Shown here: piece by piece, positions 1 through 7,908 of the stretch
How positions within the stretch are numbered: position 1 is the first letter of the stretch
Layout: each line of letters begins with the position of its first letter
Source: a virus
Reading direction: 5' to 3' (one strand)
Length of the DNA stretch: 28,020 nucleotides
IMG/VR virus record: IMGVR_UViG_3300049740_000449
Coordinates: 1 to 28,020 of that record
Notes under the pieces: model-generated
The model's input: only the letters and a program-made list of their open reading frames with translations
The model's database searches: none
Told to the model about the DNA's origin: nothing
Position numbers and translations under genes: made by a program

Positions 1-2
1 GC

Positions 3-692
3 ATAGGGACTTTAGATAAATTTAGAGAATTATATAGAAAAGGTATTGGCTCAAATGATGACGAAGTTGTTTTGAAAGAATTGATTGAAGTAATTAATGA
101 TGATGCTTTATTCGCAGATGAATTTCCAGCACTTAAAGCATTTACTAATCCATCTGAGTTTGACGACTCGGAAATAGTTACAGCACAAAATGTACCTGGA
201 AATAGTGCTGATGAAAAAATTGAGTCACTCATAAAAGCAATCGATGATGACGAATGGGTAGAAAGTTTTGTTATAACGTTAATGAAAGATTTTAACCTGG
301 GTGAAAACGCAGAACTTGATAGAATTAAAGAACTTGCCGGTGCAAGTATTGACGAAACATATGATGACGATGATGACTTCTATGAAGCATATGGCGAACT
401 ATGGTACAATGAAGATGATATTGTGGACGAAGCAGAATATCAAGGACGTAAAGTTAAACTTGGTAAACCAATGCAAGGTGATGTTAAGAAATTTAAAGTA
501 TATGTAAAAGACCCTAAGACAGGTAATACTAAAAAAGTAAACTTTGGACACGGCGGAAGCAGTGTTAAAGGTAAAGCAATGAGTATTAAAAAGTCTAATC
601 CTGCAAGACGCAAGAGTTTTAGAGCAAGACACAACTGTGACAATCCAGGACCACGTACAAAAGCACGTTACTGGTCATGTAGAAAGTGGTAA
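3..692 (+). CDS. Conserved phage protein with basic Cys/Trp C-terminal module, 5' end cut by window
   Basis: The reading frame is open from base 3 with no stop, so the true start lies left of the window; the TTG at 72 is not a convincing start because coding continues upstream of it. About 229 residues are visible. The body is very acidic, with a run of Asp near the middle and an RIKELAG motif. It changes abruptly to a basic tail: a KVYVKDPKTGN segment, then PARRKSF and a C-terminal CDNPGPRTKARYWSC element. I know this tail as a recurrent short module in marine T4-like phage proteins, with no established function. It is followed one base later by the next gene. A structural or internal-head role is inferred from the neighbours. 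Possible prohead-protease-like site: IDE before TYDD. Confidence 0.8.
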   Translation: MGTLDKFRELYRKGIGSNDDEVVLKELIEVINDDALFADEFPALKAFTNPSEFDDSEIVTAQNVPGNSADEKIESLIKAIDDDEWVESFVITLMKDFNLGENAELDRIKELAGASIDETYDDDDDFYEAYGELWYNEDDIVDEAEYQGRKVKLGKPMQGDVKKFKVYVKDPKTGNTKKVNFGHGGSSVKGKAMSIKKSNPARRKSFRARHNCDNPGPRTKARYWSCRKW

Positions 693-693
693 T

Positions 694-1038
694 ATGAAAT
701 TAGTAGAGTTTTTAGACAAAGAACCCAAAGATGATATGCCGTTTGATATAGCAGACGATGTACATTTCCATATGATCAATGATGATGCTTTTTATAGAAA
801 GTATTATATGCCATGTATGGACAAAGTACGAGCCGAAAGAAATCAAGAAGTAATACAAGGTCATATTAATCCAATGATTGACAAGTGTATGAATCATTAT
901 GTTAACAAATATGACATACCAATGCAACCTAAAGAATTACTAAAAAGCAAAGACAGGTCTTCACTTATACAACGTATTATGGATTACGAAAAAACTCCAG
1001 ATAAGGATTTAAGAAATGCGTCTCCGACAAATATTTGA
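694..1038 (+). CDS. Conserved hypothetical phage protein (114 aa)
   Basis: The ATG at 694 follows the previous stop by one base; a longer in-frame version would begin inside the previous gene and is less likely. The 114-residue protein has an acidic N-terminus (MKLVEFLDKEPKDDM), then DDVHFHMINDDAFYRKYY and a charged helical C-terminus. This layout resembles a small protein seen in many marine T4-like phages, but I know no function for it. No membrane segment or catalytic motif is visible. Its last 23 bases overlap the start of the nucleotidyltransferase gene, which suggests translational coupling. Confidence 0.75.
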   Translation: MKLVEFLDKEPKDDMPFDIADDVHFHMINDDAFYRKYYMPCMDKVRAERNQEVIQGHINPMIDKCMNHYVNKYDIPMQPKELLKSKDRSSLIQRIMDYEKTPDKDLRNASPTNI

Positions 1039-1930
1039 AGCACCAGCAACAGCGGTAATGGCATTCGGAAGAATGAATCCGCCTACTATTGGACATGCTA
1101 AATTAGTTGACGCAATTAAAAGCCAATCAGGCGATCCTTTTATATTCTTAAGTCAAAGTCAAAAGCCTAAAACAGATCCTTTATCATTTGAAGATAAACT
1201 AAGATATGCTAATACTTTCTTTCCTGGTGTAACAATAGGACACCCTGAAGTTAAAACAATTATACAAGCACTACAAAAAGTAGAATCACTAGGATACCAA
1301 GATCTAATTTATGTTGCGGGCAGTGATCGTGTACAAGCATTTGACGAACTATTAAACAAGTACAACGGCAAAGACTTTACATTCAAATCAATTAAAGTTG
1401 TAAGTGCAGGCGAACGTGATCCTGACGCAGATGGTGCTGAAGGTATGAGTGCAAGTAAAATGCGCCAGGCCGCAGTAGACAACGATATAGAATCATTTAA
1501 ACAAGGTGTTCCACAGCAAGAACTAGCAGACGAAATGTTTGCGGCAGTACGTGCTGGTATGGGTATTGCTGAAGGACTAGTAGAATACACAGGAAGTGTT
1601 ACGCAGTCTCGTCCAAAAATTGAAGTACTTCAAAACATCGCTGACCGTAAAGACGGTAATCCTTTTCCTTTAAGTTACAAAGACACAGGCGGAGCAAGCT
1701 CAGGAGGACTAGTATATGTTACTCCAAAACAAGCTAGACGATTTATTGGGTTCTTTGAAAAACGTGCTAGTGATGAACAAGAATTAATAAGAAATCAACT
1801 TAAATCAGCAGAACGCACAAAAAAATTATTTAGAACATTACAAATGGATGTAATATTAAAACAAGACAAAATTTCAAAATCTGAAAAAGAGCGTGATACT
1901 AATCCGTTAGATGATCTATTAGGATTTTAA
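1016..1930 (+). CDS. Nucleotidyltransferase (cytidylyltransferase-like fold) with extra C-terminal module
   Basis: The 304-residue protein has a nucleotidyltransferase core at about residues 12-180: AFGRMNPPTIGH (residues 16-27, TxGH in place of HxGH), AGSDRV at 101-105 and MSASKMRQ near 144-151, which corresponds to the ISTSxxR loop that binds triphosphate. The natural substrate is unknown; adenylyl or cytidylyl transfer are both possible. The first eight residues, MRLRQIFE, precede the domain and end in an IFE-A site resembling the T4 prohead-protease consensus; another candidate, IAE-G, lies at 184-187, exactly between the enzyme domain and a second module (about 200-280, with NPFPLSY and RRFIGFF). 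Start chosen from AAGGA at 1003-1007, eight bases before the ATG. It overlaps the preceding gene by 23 bases. Confidence 0.8.
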   Translation: MRLRQIFEAPATAVMAFGRMNPPTIGHAKLVDAIKSQSGDPFIFLSQSQKPKTDPLSFEDKLRYANTFFPGVTIGHPEVKTIIQALQKVESLGYQDLIYVAGSDRVQAFDELLNKYNGKDFTFKSIKVVSAGERDPDADGAEGMSASKMRQAAVDNDIESFKQGVPQQELADEMFAAVRAGMGIAEGLVEYTGSVTQSRPKIEVLQNIADRKDGNPFPLSYKDTGGASSGGLVYVTPKQARRFIGFFEKRASDEQELIRNQLKSAERTKKLFRTLQMDVILKQDKISKSEKERDTNPLDDLLGF

Positions 1931-1931
1931 T

Positions 1932-2141
1932 ATGGATATCGAACGTTTAAAAGAATTAGCCGGTGTTAATGAATATAAAGGGTATACTGAGTATACTCTT
2001 GAAAATATATCTAAAACTGCTAGTGAAAAAAGCGCAATTATGAAAAAAGAAAAAATTAAACCTGGTGATCCTGATTGGTTCAAACTATGGTTTAGTTTAC
2101 CACACATGACTGGCGGTGGTCTTAGAGGTCGTAAGAAATGA
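1932..2141 (+). CDS. Small conserved phage protein (69 aa)
   Basis: The 69-residue protein begins MDIERLKELAGVNEY, repeating the LKELAG motif seen in the first gene of the window, then NISKTASEKSAIMKK, IKPGDPDWFKLWFS and a Gly/Arg/Lys-rich end. The KPGDPDWFKLWFS segment is a recurrent element in marine T4-like phages. Function unknown. One base separates it from the previous gene and its last four bases overlap the next start, so it belongs to the same transcript. The repeated N-terminal motif may be a sorting or docking signal for the head, which is inference only. Confidence 0.7.
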   Translation: MDIERLKELAGVNEYKGYTEYTLENISKTASEKSAIMKKEKIKPGDPDWFKLWFSLPHMTGGGLRGRKK

Positions 2142-4729
2142 AATATCGTAATTTTAAAGATATTAATAACAAAATTCCTAAGCCAGGTAGTTTTAAACAC
2201 TTCTTACGCATTGAAGAAAATGGCGGTCGTGTTGTAAAAGGTGTTAATACTACAGCAGATGTTGATACTAATAGTATTAAGAAGCAAGCCGCTAAGTTTG
2301 GTAATACTGTAGACAAGGATGGACGCCCACCTACACTATCAAAAAAGGTAAAAGGTTCAAAAACCAATGTACTATTCAACTTAGGCATGACAGAATCGGT
2401 TGACAACACTGATGAAAGTGTGTTATACTATGCTAAGATGGCAGAGAATTTGGGCGAATTAGCAAGTACAAGTAAAGTATACGTAGACATGGATGGCGTA
2501 TTAGCAGACTTTTTTGGCGAATGGCAAAAGTTAATAGGCAGTGACTGGCGTAAAGTAAAAGACATTGAACCTGCACTACAAGCAATTAGAGATAAAGATA
2601 ATTTTTGGTTAGACTTACCATTACTACCACAAGCAAAAAACTTGCTAGGTGTTATTAAAAAAGTCAAAGGTAGTTATACTATTCTAAGTAGTCCACTACC
2701 AAACGATCCTAATTCAGAACCACACAAACGTGAATGGATTAAAAAGAATTTAAGTTTCTTTCCGCCAGAAAACGTTATTATTACACATGACAAACATAAG
2801 TATGCTACTAACAGCGACGGTACACCTAACATATTAATTGACGACTTTGGTAAAAACATTGCTAGTTGGGAAGCGGCAGGTGGCGAAGGCTTTAAACATA
2901 AAGATCATAAGTTCGAACGCACAGCAAAAGCAATCAAACAACATATGACAGAGCCTGTAGCGGAAGAAGATAAAATCAATAAGAAGATAGTACAAAAAGC
3001 TCAAGGTATGATGAAGCCTATGTATAGTAGTGAAATAGCGGCTATGGTTGAAGATGAGTTTGAAGCTATTAGAGAGGCCGCACTTAGAAGATATAAAAAA
3101 GCTAAGGGCAAAATAGATCTTTATACGGCTTATACTATGGCTATTGAAGATGAGTTTCCGGAAATACCAAATCCTATTTTTGTGTTTCAGTATATGACAG
3201 ATCCTGTAGATCCTAATCATCAAGATATTGTACCACAAGAAGCTGAAGATGGTAGCTGGGCAGACAGAGCAGATAAAGAATATGAACAAAAAGATAAATC
3301 TAATCCTAAGGGTGACGGGTTTGATGGTAAAATTAAAGGTAGATGGTTTGCTATCAAAGCAGATAGAGACAGTTATATGGATCAGGGAATGGAGCCAGAA
3401 GATGCATTAGATAAGGCATCAGAAAGACATGGCGTAGATCCTGAAGAAGTTCAAAAATGGTTGGCCGCAGGAAATGCTGTTAAGATTAAAGAAAGTAAAC
3501 AGTTAAATGAAATAGCATTTGCGGCACCGGCTCTTCCTTTGCTTATGCCTGTGGTAGGATTTGCTGTTAGAAAAGGTGGAAAGAAATTACTAGATCTACT
3601 TGGTAGGTCAGCGGCGGCTAAAGCAACAGCTGACAATTTGAATCTTGAAAAAGAGTTGTCTGATAGATTTCCTGGTATTGATGTTAACGCTGTTCCAAAG
3701 AATTATGACGATGCTATACAACGTATAGCACGAAATCCGTTACCTAATTTCGATAAAGATAGTAAAGATCAATGGAAAAAAGATCCAAACCTCGACGATG
3801 TACTTGCGTTTTTAATATCATTAATTGGATCAACTTTACTTAAAATTTTACTTGCCGCAGGATTAAGTATTCTTGCAATTTATGCTTTGTCAAAAACAGC
3901 GAAGTATTTTAAAAAGAAACACGACGAGAAGAAACTTAAACAAACAATCGATCAAATGATACAAGCAAATAGTAAGCCTGTAGAAGAACGTACTCTTACC
4001 AAAGGCGAAGAAAAGAAAAAAGAAAAAAACGTTAAGGGTATGAAAAAGAATAAAGGCGACTTCGAAAAACGTTATGGCAAAGATGCTAAAGCAGTTATGT
4101 ATGCAACAGCAACTAAAATGGCAAAAGAATCGTTACTATGGAGTATTGAAACAGGAAAAGATCTTAATGAATCTATAGATAGAATTATTGAAGTACTAGA
4201 AGAAATGGATCGTAGAGAATTTATGAAAACTGCCGGAGCAACAGCGGCACTTTCTGCGATGCCAGGTATAGCAAAAGCAATGTCTAATGATAAATTAATT
4301 GTAAAAGCAGACAACGGTAAAGTATTTGATATATCTAAGTTTCCAGGAACTTTACAAGAAAAAGTTAAAAGATTCAAAGAAGCAATAGCTAAGATATATG
4401 CAAAAAATAATGCTGATGTGCCAAGTTTTAAGTTTTATCTTAATGATAAATTTATGGGCCAAATATATAATGATGGAAATAACTATAAAAAAGTACCCGG
4501 CGAAGAAGATTTAGACGCTTTGGCTAAAAGAATGAGAAAAGAAAGTATAGAAGAAAACTTTGCTGACGGTAAGAAAAAAGGCAAAAGCAGACCAGGCAGA
4601 GTAAAGAAGTCAGGTGCTAGTTGTAGTAGTAGTGTAACTGAGCTACGTAAAAAAGCAAAGAACGCAAGTGGTGAACGTGCTAAAATGTATCACTGGTGTG
4701 CTAATATGAAATCTGGTAAGAAAAAATGA
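2138..4729 (+). CDS. 863-residue multidomain protein: HAD phosphatase, hydrophobic segments, internal Tat-like signal, basic C-tail
   Basis: The domains in order are: N-terminal leader (1-110); a HAD-type phosphatase or 5'-nucleotidase domain (about 113-270) with VDMDGVLADF (D117, D119), LSSP near 183-186 and IDDFG (D235, D236); a helical region (280-350); a module ending DPEEVQKWLAAGN (about 390-446); a hydrophobic stretch at 460-477; a strong transmembrane helix at about 556-584 followed by a Lys-rich stop; the recurrent KGMKKNKGDFEKRYGKDA module (633-650); a twin-arginine-like sequence DRREFMKTAGATAALSAMPG (691-710) ending in AKA; and a basic tail with SRPGR, C829 and YHWC (851-854). Candidate [L/I]xE sites (LNE-I 457-459, LNE-S 676-678, LEE-M 687-689) fall between modules. 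No single known protein has this layout. It overlaps both neighbours by four bases. Confidence 0.85.
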   Translation: MKYRNFKDINNKIPKPGSFKHFLRIEENGGRVVKGVNTTADVDTNSIKKQAAKFGNTVDKDGRPPTLSKKVKGSKTNVLFNLGMTESVDNTDESVLYYAKMAENLGELASTSKVYVDMDGVLADFFGEWQKLIGSDWRKVKDIEPALQAIRDKDNFWLDLPLLPQAKNLLGVIKKVKGSYTILSSPLPNDPNSEPHKREWIKKNLSFFPPENVIITHDKHKYATNSDGTPNILIDDFGKNIASWEAAGGEGFKHKDHKFERTAKAIKQHMTEPVAEEDKINKKIVQKAQGMMKPMYSSEIAAMVEDEFEAIREAALRRYKKAKGKIDLYTAYTMAIEDEFPEIPNPIFVFQYMTDPVDPNHQDIVPQEAEDGSWADRADKEYEQKDKSNPKGDGFDGKIKGRWFAIKADRDSYMDQGMEPEDALDKASERHGVDPEEVQKWLAAGNAVKIKESKQLNEIAFAAPALPLLMPVVGFAVRKGGKKLLDLLGRSAAAKATADNLNLEKELSDRFPGIDVNAVPKNYDDAIQRIARNPLPNFDKDSKDQWKKDPNLDDVLAFLISLIGSTLLKILLAAGLSILAIYALSKTAKYFKKKHDEKKLKQTIDQMIQANSKPVEERTLTKGEEKKKEKNVKGMKKNKGDFEKRYGKDAKAVMYATATKMAKESLLWSIETGKDLNESIDRIIEVLEEMDRREFMKTAGATAALSAMPGIAKAMSNDKLIVKADNGKVFDISKFPGTLQEKVKRFKEAIAKIYAKNNADVPSFKFYLNDKFMGQIYNDGNNYKKVPGEEDLDALAKRMRKESIEENFADGKKKGKSRPGRVKKSGASCSSSVTELRKKAKNASGERAKMYHWCANMKSGKKK

Positions 4730-5493
4730 GGATTAACGAACTCATAGCCCAACCAAACGACATGGATCATATGATTCAACGTGTTGGTGTAATTGCTGAT
4801 ATATGTAATACAATGGGCAACAAGCCTTTAATGTATCGTCAAGTAAAAGGTGTGATAAACAATGCCTATAAATTTGTAGTAAAAGTTACTCCAGACGAAA
4901 ATAGAGAAATAAACGGCAATAAAAAAAACCCTGCACAACAAAATGTAATACAAAAACTAGGTATTAAAAATCCGGTATGGGCAACAATGGAACCAGCACC
5001 AGGCACATCAGGACCGTTTGGCGAAAACAACATTATGATTCCAGTAGGCAACTACGAAATACATCACAGTAGCGAAGTGCAAGACTTGGGACGTAAAGAT
5101 GATGTTGAACAGTTTATGGACACGTACAAAACAGGTTGGCCTGATGCGGAACACGGCGACAATGAAGTCATAGTAGACTGTGTTAACTACTATCTAATTA
5201 ATGTGGGAGCCTTTGTGGGTAAGTATGCAGGTAAAAAGGCCAAAGCCATTCTTGCTATCAATCAATCCAGAGGATACTATAGCGACTGGGATAACCTCAA
5301 CAAAGAAATGCTCAAAGCAAAGTTTGGTACATACAAAGATGTAGGTTGGTATTTGTCTAATCCTGTAACTAACTATCTAAAGTGGATGGACGAAAATCAA
5401 AAGAAAAGATCAGCAGACGCAAGGGCGGACGCGGCAAAGGGTATTGATCCATATAAAGATGCATTTTGGAATAAACCAGGTTATAGAAAATGA
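4726..5493 (+). CDS. Hypothetical phage protein (255 aa), possibly virion-associated
   Basis: A 255-residue protein of unknown function. The N-terminus MRINELIAQPNDMDHM is similar in style to the MRLRQIFEA and MLIREIFSEA leaders of neighbouring genes. No known catalytic motif was recognised. The middle holds Pro/Gly-rich ATMEPAPGTSGPFGENN, a central VDCVNYYLINVGAFVGKYAGK segment that is mildly hydrophobic, and a charged C-terminus with RSADARADAAKG. The start overlaps the stop of the 863-residue gene and its own stop overlaps the next ATG, so the genes are probably translated as a coupled set. A role inside the virion is inferred from context only. Confidence 0.7.
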   Translation: MRINELIAQPNDMDHMIQRVGVIADICNTMGNKPLMYRQVKGVINNAYKFVVKVTPDENREINGNKKNPAQQNVIQKLGIKNPVWATMEPAPGTSGPFGENNIMIPVGNYEIHHSSEVQDLGRKDDVEQFMDTYKTGWPDAEHGDNEVIVDCVNYYLINVGAFVGKYAGKKAKAILAINQSRGYYSDWDNLNKEMLKAKFGTYKDVGWYLSNPVTNYLKWMDENQKKRSADARADAAKGIDPYKDAFWNKPGYRK

Positions 5494-6239
5494 GATACGT
5501 AGAATTTAAACAATTTGATGTTAAATCTTTTCTTAGCGAAGGTACAGAATACAATTTATACTTGCAATTAAAAGAAAGTACTCCACAGCAATTACAAGAA
5601 GGAATTGTAGATAGTTTAAAAAAACTTCCTAAAAACTTATTAGGAAAAGTTCAGCCAATAATTAAAAAAATACCAAAGACAGCTAAAAATCTTGTGTTAA
5701 TTGCAACACTACTTGGCACTATAGTAGGAGCAGTACAAGGAGGAGACATGGCAAAAATAGATACTCCGCTTGACAAACTTAATAGCATGACAACAATGAG
5801 TGCAACAATGGACCCAGGTAGTGAGGTAGGTCCAGGACATACAATGCCTGACAAAATTAAACCAATAAAGATGATAAATCCGCCTGCCGCACCTGATGGT
5901 GGTGGTACAATTAAAGATGGTGGTGGCACATTTACATTTGGAGCAGACGGCAAAATGGACAAGTGGGAAACTCCTAAGATTAATGGATACCAACAAATAC
6001 ATGATTTTGAGAAGAATACAATCGTTGTTAATTATGGTACAGCAGTAGATGGTGTACAACTTGATCAATCAGCAACATATGACCTAGATGGAAAACTACT
6101 GAGTAAAGATAATACAAAAATGGCTAGTGGTCCACTTGATGTAAGTGTAGATAAAGATAAAGGGTCAACTATTAACTATGATATAGCTGGTAAAAAAGTC
6201 TCTGCAAATAGCAAGACAGGTTTGTCATACAACAGATAG
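5490..6239 (+). CDS. Hypothetical protein with N-terminal leader, hydrophobic helix and Gly/Asp-rich C-domain
   Basis: The 249-residue protein starts MRYVEFKQFDVKSFLSEG, giving an LSE-G candidate cleavage site at 15-18. A second cluster follows, LKE-S (27-30) and LQE-G (35-38). After it come an amphipathic basic helix, a hydrophobic segment (LVLIATLLGTIVGAVQGG, roughly 68-85), a Met/Thr/Pro-rich linker, GGGTIKDGGGTFTFG, and a C-terminal domain rich in short beta-like repeats (TYDLDGKLLSKD, INYDIAGKKVS). The combination of a removable leader and a membrane-active helix would suit an internal head protein that enters the host, but this is inference. No catalytic motif was recognised. It is the last gene of a tightly overlapping run; a 19-base gap follows. 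Confidence 0.7.
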   Translation: MRYVEFKQFDVKSFLSEGTEYNLYLQLKESTPQQLQEGIVDSLKKLPKNLLGKVQPIIKKIPKTAKNLVLIATLLGTIVGAVQGGDMAKIDTPLDKLNSMTTMSATMDPGSEVGPGHTMPDKIKPIKMINPPAAPDGGGTIKDGGGTFTFGADGKMDKWETPKINGYQQIHDFEKNTIVVNYGTAVDGVQLDQSATYDLDGKLLSKDNTKMASGPLDVSVDKDKGSTINYDIAGKKVSANSKTGLSYNR

Positions 6240-6258
6240 AAAAAAGGTAAATACTAAT

Positions 6259-6585
6259 ATGTTAATAAGAGAAATATTTAGTGAAGCAAAAGTAGAAATG
6301 TGCCCTAAGGCATGTTGTGGACAACCTATTACAGAATGTAAATGCGGTCCAGACTGTAAGCATTGCGACTGCTATACCAAAAATAAAGCCATGAAAGAAG
6401 AGCATACTGGCGGTGGTACCGGAGTAGGCTCGATAGCTGTAGGTGACTTAGCCGCTAATACTGCTAAACGTGATAAAAAAGGTTTGCCTAAAGCAAAACA
6501 GGCCTTAAATAAAGACGGTACAGCAAAGAACGGATTAGATATGGGCGGTAGTAATTTACTCGGTGGCAAAGTAGCTAAAAGATAA
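6259..6585 (+). CDS. Small Cys-rich probable metal-binding protein
   Basis: The 108-residue protein has leader MLIREIFSEA followed at once by a Cys cluster at residues 15-38: CPKACCGQ, ECKCGPDCKHCDC. That is eight cysteines and one histidine in 24 residues, dense enough for two metal sites. The remainder is Gly/Ala/Lys-rich and probably disordered (GGGTGVGSIAVG, KKGLPKAKQALNKDG). Similar CGPDCKHCDC cores occur in small proteins of marine T4-like phages; no function is established. The leader resembles that of the nucleotidyltransferase gene. SD-like AAAGG lies at 6243-6247. Zinc or iron-sulfur binding is inferred from cysteine spacing. Confidence 0.7.
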   Translation: MLIREIFSEAKVEMCPKACCGQPITECKCGPDCKHCDCYTKNKAMKEEHTGGGTGVGSIAVGDLAANTAKRDKKGLPKAKQALNKDGTAKNGLDMGGSNLLGGKVAKR

Positions 6586-6588
6586 ATA
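6581..6588 (+). promoter_or_regulatory. Possible T4-type late promoter (GATAAATA)
   Basis: GATAAATA differs from the T4 late consensus TATAAATA by one base. It lies 16 bases before the ATG at 6604 and partly overlaps the end of the preceding gene. In AT-rich DNA this match alone is weak; the same octamer recurs before 27367. It leaves a leader of only about 10 bases, just enough for the AAGGA at 6595-6599. Confidence 0.3.
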
Positions 6589-6603
6589 TATTACAAGGAT
6601 AAT

Positions 6604-7401
6604 ATGATGAAAGAAAAAGACTTAAAAGAAACAGGATTAGCTGATTTAGCATACAAAGCTGAATCAGATCACGAAGTACAAATGGCAAGAGGCGACTTAT
6701 ACAAAATTGCCAAGTATGCTATTAAACTACACGAAATGCTTAAAGGCGTAGAAGAGCGTGAAGGTCTTGACGGATGGGTTCAATCAAAAATTACTAAAGC
6801 CGCAGATTATATTGGTAGTGTTTATCATCATTTAGATTACGAATTAAAATTTGACGAAGTTGTAGAATCAAAGAAAATGCCAATGGGCGCAGGACCAGAT
6901 GGTAAAAAAGGCACAGACGACGATAAGCCTGCTTTCTTAAATCAAAAAACTGGTGGCAAGAAAAGTAAAGGCGGAAGCAAGCCTAAAAAAGGCGTAGTAC
7001 CTCCACAGTTTAAGAAAAATGTTAAAGAAGCAGACGATAAAAAATCTAAAGAAACAATGAAGGTTAGTAAAGCAGACGAAGACGCTAATACAGTTGCATA
7101 TCAACGTTGGAGAGCTGGCGACGAGAGATACGAATACCCAGGTAAAACACAACCTAGAAAATCTCATGAAGAATCTTATGTAGATACCTTAGCACATAGG
7201 TTGAAATCAAAATTAGACGAAGCAAAAGATGTGTGTTCAGAGTGTGGTAAGCCAAGTTACACAACATTAGGTTTATCAGAAGCAGAGCTAGACGAAGTAG
7301 CTGGTCCTGAAAAATGTTGGAAAGGCTATAAGAGAGCTGGAACACAAAAAGGTACTGGTAAAAACGCAGGCAAACGTGTTAACAAATGCGTTAAGGCCTA
7401 G
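6604..7401 (+). CDS. Multi-module phage protein with conserved helical domain and Cys-containing basic tail
   Basis: The 265-residue protein has three parts. Residues 21-85 form a helical domain (HEVQMARGDLYKIAKYAI, then GWVQSKITKAADYIGSVY) that I recognise as recurrent in T4-like marine phages, function unknown. Residues 90-190 are Lys/Gly-rich and low complexity. The C-terminus has CSECGK (C211, C214) and then C238 and C262 in a basic module (CWKGYKRAGTQKGTG...NKC). Candidate protease sites occur between modules: LDE-A (204-207), LSE-A (224-227), LDE-V (229-232). Two ATGs are adjacent; AAGGA at 6595-6599 is spaced better for the second, at 6607. A virion role is inferred from neighbours and module type. 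Confidence 0.75.
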   Translation: MMKEKDLKETGLADLAYKAESDHEVQMARGDLYKIAKYAIKLHEMLKGVEEREGLDGWVQSKITKAADYIGSVYHHLDYELKFDEVVESKKMPMGAGPDGKKGTDDDKPAFLNQKTGGKKSKGGSKPKKGVVPPQFKKNVKEADDKKSKETMKVSKADEDANTVAYQRWRAGDERYEYPGKTQPRKSHEESYVDTLAHRLKSKLDEAKDVCSECGKPSYTTLGLSEAELDEVAGPEKCWKGYKRAGTQKGTGKNAGKRVNKCVKA

Positions 7402-7407
7402 CATGAA

Positions 7408-7908
7408 ATGCAGAGTTTCAAGTCATCGATAGATGATTGGATACAAAACGTACTAAGCAAGCCATCAAAAACATTTAATAACTTACCTCCATGTCCGTAT
7501 GCCAAAAAGGCATGGCAAGACAATGCTGTACACACGCATTGGCTCGACGGTTCATTTGAAATTAATACTTGGGTAAGAGCAGAAATAGAAAATTATACAT
7601 ATCATTGGCCTAAAGGAAAAGAAGTAGTTATACTAGGCTTTGACTATGATAGAATAACTCCTGAACAACTAAGTAATATTATAGATGATACAAAGCCTAT
7701 GCTTGACGAAAGAGGATTTGTAGCATTAGAAGATCATCCTCTTGAAATAGAACAAGTACAAGATATAAAACTTAATCATGGACAGTATGCTCTTGTTCTT
7801 ATACAACCAAAAGAAAAATTAGAAACAGCAAGAGAATGGTTAGAAAAGAAAGACTATTATAAGAACTGGACTAAAGAATACAAACAAGAGGTACAAGAGC
7901 GTGAGTGA
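7408..7908 (+). CDS. Hypothetical protein (166 aa) with CPYAKKAW motif
   Basis: Function unknown. Near the N-terminus is LPPCPYAKKAWQDN, a Pro/Cys motif that reads like a conserved core, followed by HTHWLDGSFEINTW and VILGFDYDRITPEQL, which suggest an alpha/beta fold. The C-terminus is a charged helix ending in EYKQEVQERE. No catalytic set or membrane segment was recognised. The gene overlaps the next one, an acyltransferase-like gene, by eight bases, so the two may act together. The ATG at 7408 is six bases after the previous stop; there is no strong SD. Confidence 0.65.
   Translation: MQSFKSSIDDWIQNVLSKPSKTFNNLPPCPYAKKAWQDNAVHTHWLDGSFEINTWVRAEIENYTYHWPKGKEVVILGFDYDRITPEQLSNIIDDTKPMLDERGFVALEDHPLEIEQVQDIKLNHGQYALVLIQPKEKLETAREWLEKKDYYKNWTKEYKQEVQERE

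Noticed and set aside
72-74. TTG as a true start for the first gene
   Set aside because: The same frame is open to base 3 upstream, with protein-like sequence, so the gene is cut by the window edge.
2834-3289. Long open frame on the - strand (151 codons)
   Set aside because: It lies wholly opposite the 863-residue gene, has no SD or promoter, and its product is a Phe/Ile/His-rich composition typical of antisense to AT-rich coding DNA.
5709-6068. Open frame on the - strand (119 codons) opposite the 5490 gene
   Set aside because: Cys/Tyr/Ile-rich shadow translation with no start signal; all other supported genes are on the + strand.
6246-6253. GGTAAATA as a late promoter before 6259
   Set aside because: A start site seven bases downstream would fall at the ATG, leaving no leader or SD.
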